The notes below the pieces were generated by a model that saw only the letters and a list, made by a program, of their open reading frames with translations, was not told where the DNA came from and searched no databases. Positions 17,725 through 26,006 of a DNA stretch of 64,000 nucleotides are shown one piece after another. Every line of letters starts with the position of its first letter. The first letter of the stretch is position 1. This DNA comes from JAYRSJ01 sp041920215 (GTDB taxonomy: Bacteria > Pseudomonadota > Gammaproteobacteria > Burkholderiales > Burkholderiaceae_C): positions 98,119-162,118 of the forward strand of contig JAYRSJ010000008.1 of the NCBI GenBank assembly GCA_041920215.1. Direction: 5' to 3'. The translations under genes and the position numbers were made by a program.

Positions 17725-20700
17725 ATGTTTCTTTCCGATTTCAGCGTCAAGAAACCGGTCGCGACCATCGTTCTGATCATCGTGCTGATGTGCACGGGCC
17801 TGCTGGCCCTGTCCAAGCTGCGTGTCAACCAGATTCCCGATGTCGAGCAACCGCTGCTGGTGGTCAATATCGCCTATCCGGGCGCCTCGCCCGAGACCAC
17901 CGAGCGCGAGATCGTCAACCGGATCGAGAAGTCGCTGCAGACCATCAGCGGGGTTACCGAGGTGCGGGCCACGGCCAGCGAGGGCAATGCCCAGCTGCTG
18001 CTGATCTTCAACTTCGACAAAAACATGGTCGAGGCGGCCGACGAGGTGCGCAACGCGATCGGTGCGGTGCGGCACAAGCTGCCACTGGAGATGCGCGAGC
18101 CGGTGCTGCGGCGCATCGATCCGGCGGCCCAGCCCATCATGCAGATGGCGCTGTCCTCCACCAGCCAGAGCCATGCCGATATCTCGCGCCTGGCCGAGGA
18201 CGATCTGGCTGACCGCTTCCGCGCGATCGCCGGCGTGGCCACGGTAGACGTCAACGGCGCTTTGCGGCGCGAGCTCTCGGTGCTGCTGCATGCGCAGAAG
18301 CTGCGCGAGTTCAATGTCTCGGTCACCGAGGTGGTCAACGCGCTGCGCAACCAAAACACCACCGCGCCAGTGGGCAAGGTGCGCGGCACGCTGGAAGACC
18401 AGAGCATCCGCCTGCTGGGTCGGCTGGAGTCGCCGGCCGAGTTCGAGCAGATCGTGGTGCGGCGCAGTGGCAATGAGCTGATCCGGCTGGGCCAGGTGGC
18501 CAGCGTGCAGGACGGCTTCGCCGAACGCAGCAGCGCCTCGGTGCGCAATGGGCGACCGAATGTGGGCCTGTCGGTGACCCGTTCGCGCGATGCCTCCACC
18601 GTCAGCGTGGCGGCCGAGGTGCGCCAGCTGGTCGATGAGATCAGCAAGACCCTGCCCAAGGGCACGACGCTGGAAGTCACCCAGGACGGCGGCAAGGATG
18701 CCGAGAACAGCCTCTACAACGTGATCCATGCGTTGGTCTTCGGCGCCGGGCTGACCGTGTTTGTGGTCTATGTCTTCCTGAACTCCTGGCGCTCTACGCT
18801 GATCACCGCACTGTCCCTGCCAACCTCGGTGGTGGCTGCGTTCATCGCGGTCTGGCTGTGCGGCTTCACGCTGAACTTCATGAGCCTGCTGGGCCTGTCG
18901 CTGGCGATCGGTGTGCTGATCGACGATGCGATCGTTGTGCGCGAGAACATCGTGCGTCATATGGAGCGGGGGGCCGACCGGCGCACCGCAGCGCTCAAGG
19001 GCACGGCCGAGATCGGCCTGGCCGTGGCCGCCACCACCTTCTCCATCGTCGCGGTCTTTGTGCCGGTGGCCTTCATGCCCGGCGTCTCGGGCGAATGGTT
19101 CCGGCCCTTCGGACTGACCGTGGTCGCCTCGGTGCTGGTGAGCCTGTTCATCTCCTTCACGCTGGACCCGATGCTGTCGGCCTACTGGGGCGATCCCCCC
19201 GGCCATCATGAGGCACCGAAGAAGGGCATCTCGGCCTGGCTGAAGCGCTTCAATGAATGGTTCGATCATCAGGCCGACCGCTACGGACAGGTGATCGCCT
19301 GGGCCCTGCATCACCGGCGCTGGATGGCGGCGCTGGCGGTGCTGAGCTTCGTGCTGGCGATCGCGCTGCAGGCCAAGTTCGGCGGCTCCAGCTTCCTGCC
19401 GGCCTCGGATGCGGGCACGCTGGCCATCGAGGTACGCACCCCCGCCAGCGCCAGCCTGGAGTACGCCCGGCTCAAGATGGAGTCGGCCGCGCAGCTGGCG
19501 CGGCAGCTGCCCGAGACCGAGGCCACCAATAGCTATATCAACCCCACCGGTGGCCGCATCTATGTTGACATCGGCAAGAGCACCGAGCGCGATCGCAGCG
19601 CCGGCGAAATCGCGGCCGATCTGCGCGAGCGGATCAAGCGCCTGGTGGGTGCCGAGTATGTGGTGCTGGACGACCTCAACAACGGCGCGCAGAAGCCGGT
19701 GCAGATCCGCTTCTCCGGCGCCGACTCGCGCAAGCTGCTGGAGATCACCAACGAGTTCATGGACAAGCTGCGTCAGGTGCCGGGCGCGGTCGATGTGGGG
19801 CTGTCGGAGCAGGATCCGCAGATGGAATTGCAGATCGAGCTGAACCGTGGCCTAGCCAATGCGATGGGCATCTCGGTGGCCGATGCGGCCACCGCGCTGC
19901 GCGTCGCCTTCGCCGGCGTCGAGGTTGGCGATTGGGTGGATCCCACCGGCGAGACCCGCGATGTGGCGGTGCGCCTGCATCCGCAGGACCGTGTCGATGC
20001 CAGCAATATCGAGCGCCTGCCTATCACGGTGGCCGGCAGCGGTGGCATGGTGCCGCTGGAGCAGATCGCCGACATCACGATGGGCAAGGGCCCTTCGCGC
20101 ATCCAGCATGCCGACGGCAAGCGCATGATCGCGGTCTCGGCCAATGTGCAGGGCCGCTCGCCCGGCGAGGTCACCCAGGACGCGCTGAAGCTGGCCAAGT
20201 CCATCAAGTTCCCGCCCGGCTACGGCCTGGAGCTGGCCGGTGCCTCCAAGGACCAGGAGGAGGTTTTCAGCGCGATGGGCATTGCCCTCGTCTCCGGCAT
20301 CGCGCTGATGTACCTGATCCTGGTGATGCAGTTCGGCAGCTTCACCGCGCCGCTGGGCGTGATGCTGTCGCTGCCGCTGTCGCTGATCGGCGTCGTCGTG
20401 GCCCTGCTGCTGACAGGCGGCACGCTGAACCTGATGAGTTTCATCGGCATCATCATGCTGGCCGGTCTGGTGGCCAAGAATGCGATCCTGCTGCTTGACG
20501 CGGCCCGCCAGGAGGAGGCTGCCGGCATCGACCGCGAGGAGGCCCTGATGCACGCCGGCCGCAAGCGCTTCCGGCCCATCCTGATGACCACCTTCGCGCT
20601 GGTGGCTGGCATGCTGCCGGTGGCGGTGGGCATAGGCGAGGGCGGCGAGTTCTACCGGCCTATGGCGGTCGCCATCATCGGCGGCACCATCACCTCGACC

Positions 20701-20943
20701 TTTCTGACCCTGCTGATGGTGCCCAGCTTCTACGACAGCATCGAGATCGCGAAGGACCGCATGATCGCCAAGTTCCAGCGCCGCGATGCGCGTTGGAATA
20801 CCGCGCTGGCCTTTGTGCTGACCTTCGTCGAGGCGATCCTGACGCTGCTGGCGCTGCGCCTGGTCTGGCGCCTGCTGGCTCGGCTGGTGCGGCGCCTGAG
20901 CGGACGCCGCCCGGCTCTGCCGGCCGCGGGCGTGGCGGACTAG
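17725..20943 (+). CDS. RND efflux transporter permease (HAE1/AcrB-like)
   Basis: A 1072-residue proton-driven pump of the resistance-nodulation-division family. It has the usual layout of one N-terminal membrane helix, a large periplasmic domain, six helices, a second periplasmic domain and five or six helices. Signatures are LRVNQIPDVEQPLLVVNIAY near residue 32 and LSLAIGVLIDDAIVVRENIV in helix four with the paired aspartates of the proton relay. In the second half, MLAGLVAKNAILLLD is also visible. It forms a pair with the lipoprotein adaptor upstream. Substrate cannot be predicted. It is only distantly like the second RND pump of this window. Confidence 0.92.
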   Translation: MFLSDFSVKKPVATIVLIIVLMCTGLLALSKLRVNQIPDVEQPLLVVNIAYPGASPETTEREIVNRIEKSLQTISGVTEVRATASEGNAQLLLIFNFDKNMVEAADEVRNAIGAVRHKLPLEMREPVLRRIDPAAQPIMQMALSSTSQSHADISRLAEDDLADRFRAIAGVATVDVNGALRRELSVLLHAQKLREFNVSVTEVVNALRNQNTTAPVGKVRGTLEDQSIRLLGRLESPAEFEQIVVRRSGNELIRLGQVASVQDGFAERSSASVRNGRPNVGLSVTRSRDASTVSVAAEVRQLVDEISKTLPKGTTLEVTQDGGKDAENSLYNVIHALVFGAGLTVFVVYVFLNSWRSTLITALSLPTSVVAAFIAVWLCGFTLNFMSLLGLSLAIGVLIDDAIVVRENIVRHMERGADRRTAALKGTAEIGLAVAATTFSIVAVFVPVAFMPGVSGEWFRPFGLTVVASVLVSLFISFTLDPMLSAYWGDPPGHHEAPKKGISAWLKRFNEWFDHQADRYGQVIAWALHHRRWMAALAVLSFVLAIALQAKFGGSSFLPASDAGTLAIEVRTPASASLEYARLKMESAAQLARQLPETEATNSYINPTGGRIYVDIGKSTERDRSAGEIAADLRERIKRLVGAEYVVLDDLNNGAQKPVQIRFSGADSRKLLEITNEFMDKLRQVPGAVDVGLSEQDPQMELQIELNRGLANAMGISVADAATALRVAFAGVEVGDWVDPTGETRDVAVRLHPQDRVDASNIERLPITVAGSGGMVPLEQIADITMGKGPSRIQHADGKRMIAVSANVQGRSPGEVTQDALKLAKSIKFPPGYGLELAGASKDQEEVFSAMGIALVSGIALMYLILVMQFGSFTAPLGVMLSLPLSLIGVVVALLLTGGTLNLMSFIGIIMLAGLVAKNAILLLDAARQEEAAGIDREEALMHAGRKRFRPILMTTFALVAGMLPVAVGIGEGGEFYRPMAVAIIGGTITSTFLTLLMVPSFYDSIEIAKDRMIAKFQRRDARWNTALAFVLTFVEAILTLLALRLVWRLLARLVRRLSGRRPALPAAGVAD

Positions 20944-20958
20944 GGTGAGGGTGCGCTA

Positions 20959-20977
20959 GTCCGCCCGCGGCGCGGAC
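20959..20977. terminator. small hairpin in convergent gap
   Basis: GTCCGC (20959-20964) pairs with GCGGAC (20972-20977) around a seven-base loop, in the 37-bp gap between the converging RND pump and FAD oxidase genes. There is no T-run on either strand, so termination is only suggested by position. Confidence 0.25.
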
Positions 20978-20980
20978 GCT

Positions 20981-22408
20981 TCAGAGCACGCGCTGCGGAT
21001 TCAAGAGGCCCTGGGGATCCAGGGCCTTTTTGATGGCGCGCATCAGCGCCAGCGCGACCGGGCTCTTGCGCTGGGCCAGCTCCTCGCGCTTGAGCCGGCC
21101 TATGCCATGCTCGGCCGAGATCGAGCCGCCGTGGACAATCACCGCGTCATAGACGATGCTGTTGACCCGGGCTTCCTCGCTGGCGAGGAACTCGGCCGCA
21201 TCGCGGCCCTCCGGGGCCTGCACGTTGTAGTGCAGATTGCCGTCGCCCAGATGACCGAAGTTGACCAGGCGTATGCCGGGTAGCGCGGCGGCCAGGGCCG
21301 CGTCGGTGCTGGCCACGAAGGCCGGTATCGCCGAGACCGGTAGCGCGATATCGTGCTTGATATTGAGGCCTTCCTCCGCCTGGGCCAGCGGAATGCTCTC
21401 GCGCAGATGCCAGATCGCATGGCTTTGCTCCACGCTCTCGGCCACCGCAGCGTCCTCGATCAGGCCCTGCTCCAGCGCCTGTTCCAGCAGGCCCTCGAAC
21501 ACCTGGCGGGCATGGGCCTCGCTCTCGGTATCAGATACCTCCAGCAGCACCGCCCAGGCGCAGGGTGCTAGGGGCTGGCGCAGCTGCGGGAAATGGCGGC
21601 GCACCAGCTCCAGCGACAGGGTGTTCATCAGCTCGAAGCCGGTCAGCCCGGCGCCGGCACGGGCCCGTGCCAGGTTCAGCAGAGCCAGGCAGGCCTCCAG
21701 GCTGGTACAGGCGGCCAATGCGGTCATCTGCGCGGCCGGCTGCGGGTAGAGCTTCAAGGTCGCGGCGGTGATCACGCCCAAGGTGCCCTCGCTGCCGATG
21801 AACAGATCGCGCAGATCGTAGCCGGTGTTGTCCTTGCGCAGGCCCGAGAGCCCGTCCCAGACCTCTCCGCTGGCGGTCACCACCTCCAGGCCCAGGCATA
21901 GATCGCGCGCATTGCCATAGCGCAGCACCTGCGTGCCGCCGGCATTGGCGGCCAGATTGCCTCCCAGCGTGCAGCTGCCTTCGGCCGCCAGGCTCAGCGG
22001 GAACAGCAAGCCTTGCGCCGCGGCGGCTTCCTGCACGGTCTGCAGCACGCAGCCGGCTTCCACCGTCATGCTGAGGTTGTCGGCATCGATCTGGCGGATG
22101 CGGTTCAGGCGCCCCAGGCTCAACAGCAGCTGGGTGCCGCTGGCATCGGGCGTACCCCCGCCGACCAGCCCGGTATTGCCGCCCTGTGGCACGAGGCTCA
22201 CCCCATGCGTGGCGCAGAGCTTGAGCACGGCGGCGACCTCGGCGGTGCTGCCGGGGCGGGCCACCGCCAGGGCCTTGCCGGGGTAGCGCTTGCGCCAGTC
22301 CAGCTCATAGGCGCTCAGATCGCCTTCGCTGAGCACATGGGCGGCGCCCAGCTCTGCGCGCAAGGCCGCGAGGAATCGTGTTTGCTGTTCAACGTTCATG
22401 CCGCTCAT
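20981..22408 (-). CDS. FAD-binding oxidase, GlcD / D-2-hydroxyacid dehydrogenase type
   Basis: A 475-residue flavoprotein of the vanillyl-alcohol oxidase fold that would oxidise a D-2-hydroxy acid such as D-lactate, glycolate or D-2-hydroxyglutarate. The FAD domain has VPQGGNTGLVGGGTPD and GSCTLGGNLAANAGGTQVL. The catalytic cap has GFELMN, HLGDGNLHYN and the histidine-containing SISAEHGIGRLKRE. The end carries the family motif ALDPQGLLNP. The start at 22408 overlaps the stop of the DUF2069 gene (ATGA), which decides it; a second ATG lies at 22399. The frame stays open to 23923 through unrelated sequence. The substrate is not settled by sequence. Confidence 0.87.
   Translation of the reverse strand: MSGMNVEQQTRFLAALRAELGAAHVLSEGDLSAYELDWRKRYPGKALAVARPGSTAEVAAVLKLCATHGVSLVPQGGNTGLVGGGTPDASGTQLLLSLGRLNRIRQIDADNLSMTVEAGCVLQTVQEAAAAQGLLFPLSLAAEGSCTLGGNLAANAGGTQVLRYGNARDLCLGLEVVTASGEVWDGLSGLRKDNTGYDLRDLFIGSEGTLGVITAATLKLYPQPAAQMTALAACTSLEACLALLNLARARAGAGLTGFELMNTLSLELVRRHFPQLRQPLAPCAWAVLLEVSDTESEAHARQVFEGLLEQALEQGLIEDAAVAESVEQSHAIWHLRESIPLAQAEEGLNIKHDIALPVSAIPAFVASTDAALAAALPGIRLVNFGHLGDGNLHYNVQAPEGRDAAEFLASEEARVNSIVYDAVIVHGGSISAEHGIGRLKREELAQRKSPVALALMRAIKKALDPQGLLNPQRVL
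21006..21031 (+). terminator. intrinsic terminator for the RND operon, inside the converging gene
   Basis: Read on the plus strand, AGGCCCTGG (21006-21014) pairs perfectly with CCAGGGCCT (21019-21027) around loop GGAT, and a five-T run (21027-21031) follows. It lies 63 bp past the RND pump stop but within the last codons of the converging FAD oxidase. The same bases encode the conserved KALDPQGLL motif there, so the hairpin could be coincidental. Confidence 0.5.
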
Positions 22409-22860
22409 GCGGGAGTTCCTTGTTGGTTCTTCTTGGCGGCGGCCAGGCGCAGGCGCACGTGCAGCGCACAGGCACCGAACACCAGCAGGCTCAGCAGCAC
22501 CTCCAGCAAGGCCAGACGGGCCGACAGGCCTGACTCGCTGGTGGCGCGCACCACGCCCTCGGTGAAATAGAGCCAGACCAGCAGGCTCAGCCAGCGAAAG
22601 GTGTAGAGCCGGTAGCGCCACAGGCCCAGCATGGGCAGCAGCAAGGGCAGGGCCTTGATCGCCAGCGTGCCGCGGCCTATCGGCGCCAGCCACAGTTCCC
22701 AGCTCAGACAGAGCAGGAAGAGCGCGCTCAGACCGCCCAGCGCCAGGGCCCGGGTCAGGGCTTCCTGCCGGTTGGCCTGCGTGCGCAAGGTGGGCTGGGG
22801 GGGCGGGTTCGGGGAAGAACCGGGGGAGGAGCCGGGAGTAGAAGGGGGGGAGGACTGCAT
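22405..22860 (-). CDS. DUF2069 family membrane protein
   Basis: A 151-residue protein. The first 25 residues are a low-complexity run of proline, serine and glycine. Four hydrophobic segments follow (about 35-52, 58-76, 84-100 and 110-128). LCLSWELWLAPIGRG, LPLLLPMLGLWRYRLYTFRW and LLVWLYFTEGVVRA are what I recognise as DUF2069, whose function is unknown. Its stop overlaps the start of the FAD oxidase by four bases, so the two are co-transcribed. The start codon lies 19 bp from the start of the divergent yihY gene. The proline-rich head may be an extension, as there is no later ATG near the first helix. Confidence 0.8.
   Translation of the reverse strand: MQSSPPSTPGSSPGSSPNPPPQPTLRTQANRQEALTRALALGGLSALFLLCLSWELWLAPIGRGTLAIKALPLLLPMLGLWRYRLYTFRWLSLLVWLYFTEGVVRATSESGLSARLALLEVLLSLLVFGACALHVRLRLAAAKKNQQGTPA
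22792..22850 (+). other. G-quadruplex-prone tract at a divergent gene start
   Basis: The plus strand has the runs GGG, GGGGGGG, GGG and GGGG within 22792-22814, separated by loops of two, one and three bases. Further runs of five, three and seven G follow to 22850. The first block alone satisfies the usual quadruplex pattern. The tract encodes the proline-rich head of DUF2069 on the other strand and ends 29 bp before the yihY start. Confidence 0.55.
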
Positions 22861-22879
22861 GGCTGGCATCATAGCCAGC

Positions 22880-24112
22880 ATGTTCAAGCTCACGATGTCG
22901 TCGGCCCGCCAGTGGTTGGGTGCCAATCTGCTGATTTTGCTGCTGCGCTGGCCCTGGCTGCAAAGCCTCAAGACCCTGCGCATACGCTTCCGCGAGGACC
23001 GGCTGGGCCTCACCGCCGGCAGCCTCACCTTCACCACGCTGATCTCGCTGGTGCCGCTGCTGACGGTGATGCTGGCCTTGTTCACAGCCTTCCCGGTCTT
23101 CGCGGCCTTCCAGGTCGCGCTGGAGAAGTACTTTCTGCAGAGCCTGATTCCGCCCGAGATCTCGCGCCCGGTGCTTAAGGCGCTGACCCAGTTCGCCAGC
23201 AAGGCCAACCGCCTGGGCCTGGTGGGCCTGGTCTTCCTGGGCGGCACGGCCCTGGCCCTGATGCTCACCATAGACCGCACGCTCAACGGCATCTGGCGGG
23301 TCAAGCGGCCGCGACCCATGGCCCAGCGGGTGCTGGTCTACTGGGCGGCGCTGACGCTGGGCCCGCTGCTGCTGGGCGGCAGCCTGACCCTGACCAGCTA
23401 TGCGATCTCGGCCGGCACCGGACTGGTCAAGGCCTTGCCGGGGGGCCTGCAGGCCGTGCTGAATGTGATCGAGCTGGTGGTGATGAGCACGGCCGTGGCC
23501 GGCCTGTTCCACTTCGTGCCCAACACCCATGTGCGTTGGCGCCATGCCATCGCTGGCGGCGTGTTCGTTGCGGTGGGCTTTGACATCGCCAAGGGCCTGT
23601 TGGCCTGGTACGTCAAGCAGGTACCCACCTTTTCCACCGTGTACGGCGCCTTCGCGACCTTGCCCATTCTGCTGGTCTGGATCTATCTGGGCTGGGTCAT
23701 CATGCTGCTGGGCGCCTTGCTGGCGGCCAATGCGCCGGCCCTGGGTTCGCGCATGGTGCACCGGGTGCCGGCGCCGGGGCTGCGGCTGGAGCTGGCGCTG
23801 GAGATCCTCGCTGCGCTGTGGCGTTGCCAGCGCGCCGGCGAGGGCGGGCTCTCGCAGCTGAGTCTGGCCGAGCGCCTGCGGGTCGAGCCGCTGCAGCTGA
23901 GCCCGGTGCTGGATCTGCTGCAAGGCCTGGACCTGATCGGTCGCCTGGAGGAGGCCGGCGCGCAGCGCCTGGTGCTGGTCTGCGAGCCGGCCTGCACGCC
24001 GGCCGCGCCGCTGCTGGCCCGGACCCTGGCCCAGCGCAGCCAGAGTCTGGCGGGCCTGTGGCGGCGCAGCTGCTGGGACCGGCTGATGCTGGCCGAGCTG
24101 CTGCCGGACTGA
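22880..24112 (+). CDS. YihY/UPF0761 family membrane protein
   Basis: A 410-residue inner-membrane protein of the YihY (BrkB-like, once mislabelled ribonuclease BN) family. About six hydrophobic segments lie between residues 30 and 290. Typical motifs are LTFTTLISLVPLLTVMLALF, FHFVPNTHVRWRHAIAGG and PTFSTVYGAFATLPILLVWI. The last 110 residues are soluble and resemble a winged-helix arrangement (LSLAERLRVEPLQLSPVLDL), an extension that E. coli YihY lacks. The start was placed at 22880 because the upstream ATG at 22859 overlaps the divergent DUF2069 start. The function of the family is not established. Its stop directly abuts that of the next, converging gene. Confidence 0.85.
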   Translation: MFKLTMSSARQWLGANLLILLLRWPWLQSLKTLRIRFREDRLGLTAGSLTFTTLISLVPLLTVMLALFTAFPVFAAFQVALEKYFLQSLIPPEISRPVLKALTQFASKANRLGLVGLVFLGGTALALMLTIDRTLNGIWRVKRPRPMAQRVLVYWAALTLGPLLLGGSLTLTSYAISAGTGLVKALPGGLQAVLNVIELVVMSTAVAGLFHFVPNTHVRWRHAIAGGVFVAVGFDIAKGLLAWYVKQVPTFSTVYGAFATLPILLVWIYLGWVIMLLGALLAANAPALGSRMVHRVPAPGLRLELALEILAALWRCQRAGEGGLSQLSLAERLRVEPLQLSPVLDLLQGLDLIGRLEEAGAQRLVLVCEPACTPAAPLLARTLAQRSQSLAGLWRRSCWDRLMLAELLPD

Positions 24113-24691
24113 TCAGGGGTGGATGACGACCAGCAGGGCGCTGGCGGGCTCCGGGCTCTCGTTGCGTATCGCATGCGCGCCGTCCACCGCATAGCGGGCG
24201 GTCTCGCCAGGCAGCAGAGGCTGGCGGCTGCCGCCGGCCTCCACCAGCAGCTGACCGCTCAACACGCTCAGATGCTCGCGCGAGCCCGGCTCATGCGGCG
24301 CTGATTCCAGCGCGCCGCCGGGCTGCACCGTCAGCTCGTACCACTCGAACTGGCCGGCCAGCTCGATGGGCCCGAGTATGCGCAGCGTGCACAGCCCGTC
24401 CGGGCTGGTGAGGCTGGGCGTGGCATGCGAAGCTACGGCCTCGATGGCGGGTGCCGCTGGTCGCGCGCCGCTGAGCAACTCGGCCAGTTCCACCCGCAGC
24501 GCGTTGGCCAGGCGCCAGACCACCGCCACCGTCGGATTGGCCTGGTTGCGCTCGATCTGCGAGAGCATGGACTTGGAGACGCCGGCACGGCGCGACAGTT
24601 CGTCCAGTGACAGGCCCTGGGCCTGGCGCAGGCCTTGCAACGTGGCACCGACGCGGGGAGGTTCCAGAGCATCGAGAGCGGGGGTGGACAT
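24113..24691 (-). CDS. XRE-family regulator with C-terminal cupin domain
   Basis: A 192-residue transcription factor. Residues 15-70 are a helix-turn-helix of the Cro/C1 type (LSLDELSRRAGVSKSMLSQI), and residues 110-190 form a cupin barrel (GSREHLSVLSGQLLVEAG, LPGETARYAVDGAHAIRNE). Proteins with this layout usually repress amino-acid or polyamine genes and sense small molecules with the cupin. It diverges from kbl across a short gap that contains a perfect palindrome, so it is very likely the local regulator of threonine breakdown and of itself. The effector is unknown. Confidence 0.9.
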   Translation of the reverse strand: MSTPALDALEPPRVGATLQGLRQAQGLSLDELSRRAGVSKSMLSQIERNQANPTVAVVWRLANALRVELAELLSGARPAAPAIEAVASHATPSLTSPDGLCTLRILGPIELAGQFEWYELTVQPGGALESAPHEPGSREHLSVLSGQLLVEAGGSRQPLLPGETARYAVDGAHAIRNESPEPASALLVVIHP

Positions 24692-24731
24692 GGGCTTGAC
24701 CCTGTAAAGCGATTCTCAGATACTGCACAAC

Positions 24732-24749
24732 GGTTCGATATATCGAACC
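24732..24749. promoter_or_regulatory. 18-bp palindromic operator between the XRE-cupin gene and kbl
   Basis: GGTTCGATATATCGAACC is a perfect 18-bp inverted repeat, the standout AT-centred symmetry in the divergent gap. On the plus strand a plausible promoter reads TTCGAT (24734-24739), a 16-bp spacer and TATTTA (24756-24761), which puts the -35 element inside the palindrome. Because the site is symmetric, the same hexamer faces the regulator gene. Binding of the divergent regulator here would block kbl transcription, which is inference. Confidence 0.65.
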
Positions 24750-24786
24750 ATGTTCTATTTATTGGATTGTGCACCAGGAGAAGCCC

Positions 24787-25992
24787 GTGAACAGCGCCGA
24801 CGATTTCTACGCCCATCTGCGCCAGGAGTTGAGCTCCATCGAGGCGGCAGGCCTGCTCAAGCGCGAGCGCATCATCACCACCCCGCAGGGGGCGCTGGTG
24901 CGCACCAGCGACGGCCGCGAGGTGCTCAATCTCTGCGCCAACAACTACCTGGGTCTGTCCTCGCATCCACAGGTGATAGCGGCCGCGCATGAGGCGCTGC
25001 GCAGCCACGGCTATGGGCTGTCGTCGGTGCGCTTCATCTGCGGCACCCAGGATCTGCACAAGCAGCTGGAGGCGCGGCTGGCCCGTTTCCTCGGCACCGA
25101 GGACAGCATCCTCTATGCCGCGGCCTTCGATGCCAACGGCGGCCTGTTCGAGCCGCTGCTGGGCGAGCAGGACGCGATCATCAGCGACGAGTTGAATCAC
25201 GCGTCCATCATCGACGGCATCCGGCTGTGCAAGGCGAGGCGCTATCGCTACAAGCACAACGATATGGCCGATCTGGAACGCTGCCTGCAGGAGGCCCAGG
25301 CGGCCGGCGCGCGTTTTGCGCTGGTCTTCACCGACGGCGTGTTTTCGATGGACGGCACGATCGCCCAGCTGGACAAGATCCGCACGCTTTGCGACCGCTA
25401 CGACGCGTTGCTGGGCATCGACGAGTGCCATGCCAGTGGCTTTCTCGGCAGGACCGGCCGCGGCACGCATGAGTACCGCGAGGTGTTCGGCAAGATCGAC
25501 ATCATCACCGGCACGCTGGGCAAGGCCCTGGGCGGCGCCTCGGGCGGCTTTACCAGCGGCCGCAAGGAGGTGATCGAGATGCTGCGGCAGCGCTCGCGCC
25601 CCTATCTGTTCTCCAACACGGTCGCGCCCAGCATCGTCGGCGCCTCCATCGCGGTGCTGGACATCCTGGAGGCCTCGACCCAGCTGCGCGACAAGCTGGA
25701 GGCCAATACCGCCTTCTTCCGCCAGGCCATCCAGGCCGCCGGCTTCGAGATCAAGCCGGGCAGCCACCCCATCGTGCCCATCATGGTCTACGACGCGGTG
25801 ATGGCCCAGCGCCTGAGTGCGCGGCTGCTGGAACTGGGCGTCTATGCAGTGGGCTTCTTCTTTCCGGTGGTGCCCAAGGGCCAGGCCCGCATCCGGGTGC
25901 AGATCTCGGCGGTGCACGAGCGTGAGCATCTGGAGCGCGCAGTGGCCGCCTTCACCCAGGCCGGCCGCGAGCTGGGCCTGATCAAGGGCTGA
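24787..25992 (+). CDS. kbl: glycine C-acetyltransferase (2-amino-3-ketobutyrate CoA ligase)
   Basis: A PLP enzyme that splits 2-amino-3-oxobutyrate with CoA into glycine and acetyl-CoA, the second step of threonine breakdown. The protein aligns along its length with E. coli Kbl: NLCANNYLGLSSHPQVIAAA, SSVRFICGTQDLHKQLEARL, DELNHASIIDGIRLCKARRY, and the PLP lysine at about residue 246 in TGTLGKALGGASGG. I prefer the GTG at 24787 (401 residues) because AGGAG lies six bases before it; an in-frame GTG at 24769 would add six residues. The threonine dehydrogenase follows 14 bp later. Confidence 0.96.
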   Translation: MNSADDFYAHLRQELSSIEAAGLLKRERIITTPQGALVRTSDGREVLNLCANNYLGLSSHPQVIAAAHEALRSHGYGLSSVRFICGTQDLHKQLEARLARFLGTEDSILYAAAFDANGGLFEPLLGEQDAIISDELNHASIIDGIRLCKARRYRYKHNDMADLERCLQEAQAAGARFALVFTDGVFSMDGTIAQLDKIRTLCDRYDALLGIDECHASGFLGRTGRGTHEYREVFGKIDIITGTLGKALGGASGGFTSGRKEVIEMLRQRSRPYLFSNTVAPSIVGASIAVLDILEASTQLRDKLEANTAFFRQAIQAAGFEIKPGSHPIVPIMVYDAVMAQRLSARLLELGVYAVGFFFPVVPKGQARIRVQISAVHEREHLERAVAAFTQAGRELGLIKG

Positions 25993-26006
25993 GAACCAAG
26001 ACAGGC

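Noticed and set aside
22409..23923. N-terminal extension of the FAD oxidase frame to 980 codons
   Set aside because: The extra part crosses DUF2069 and yihY in another frame; the true start overlaps the DUF2069 stop.
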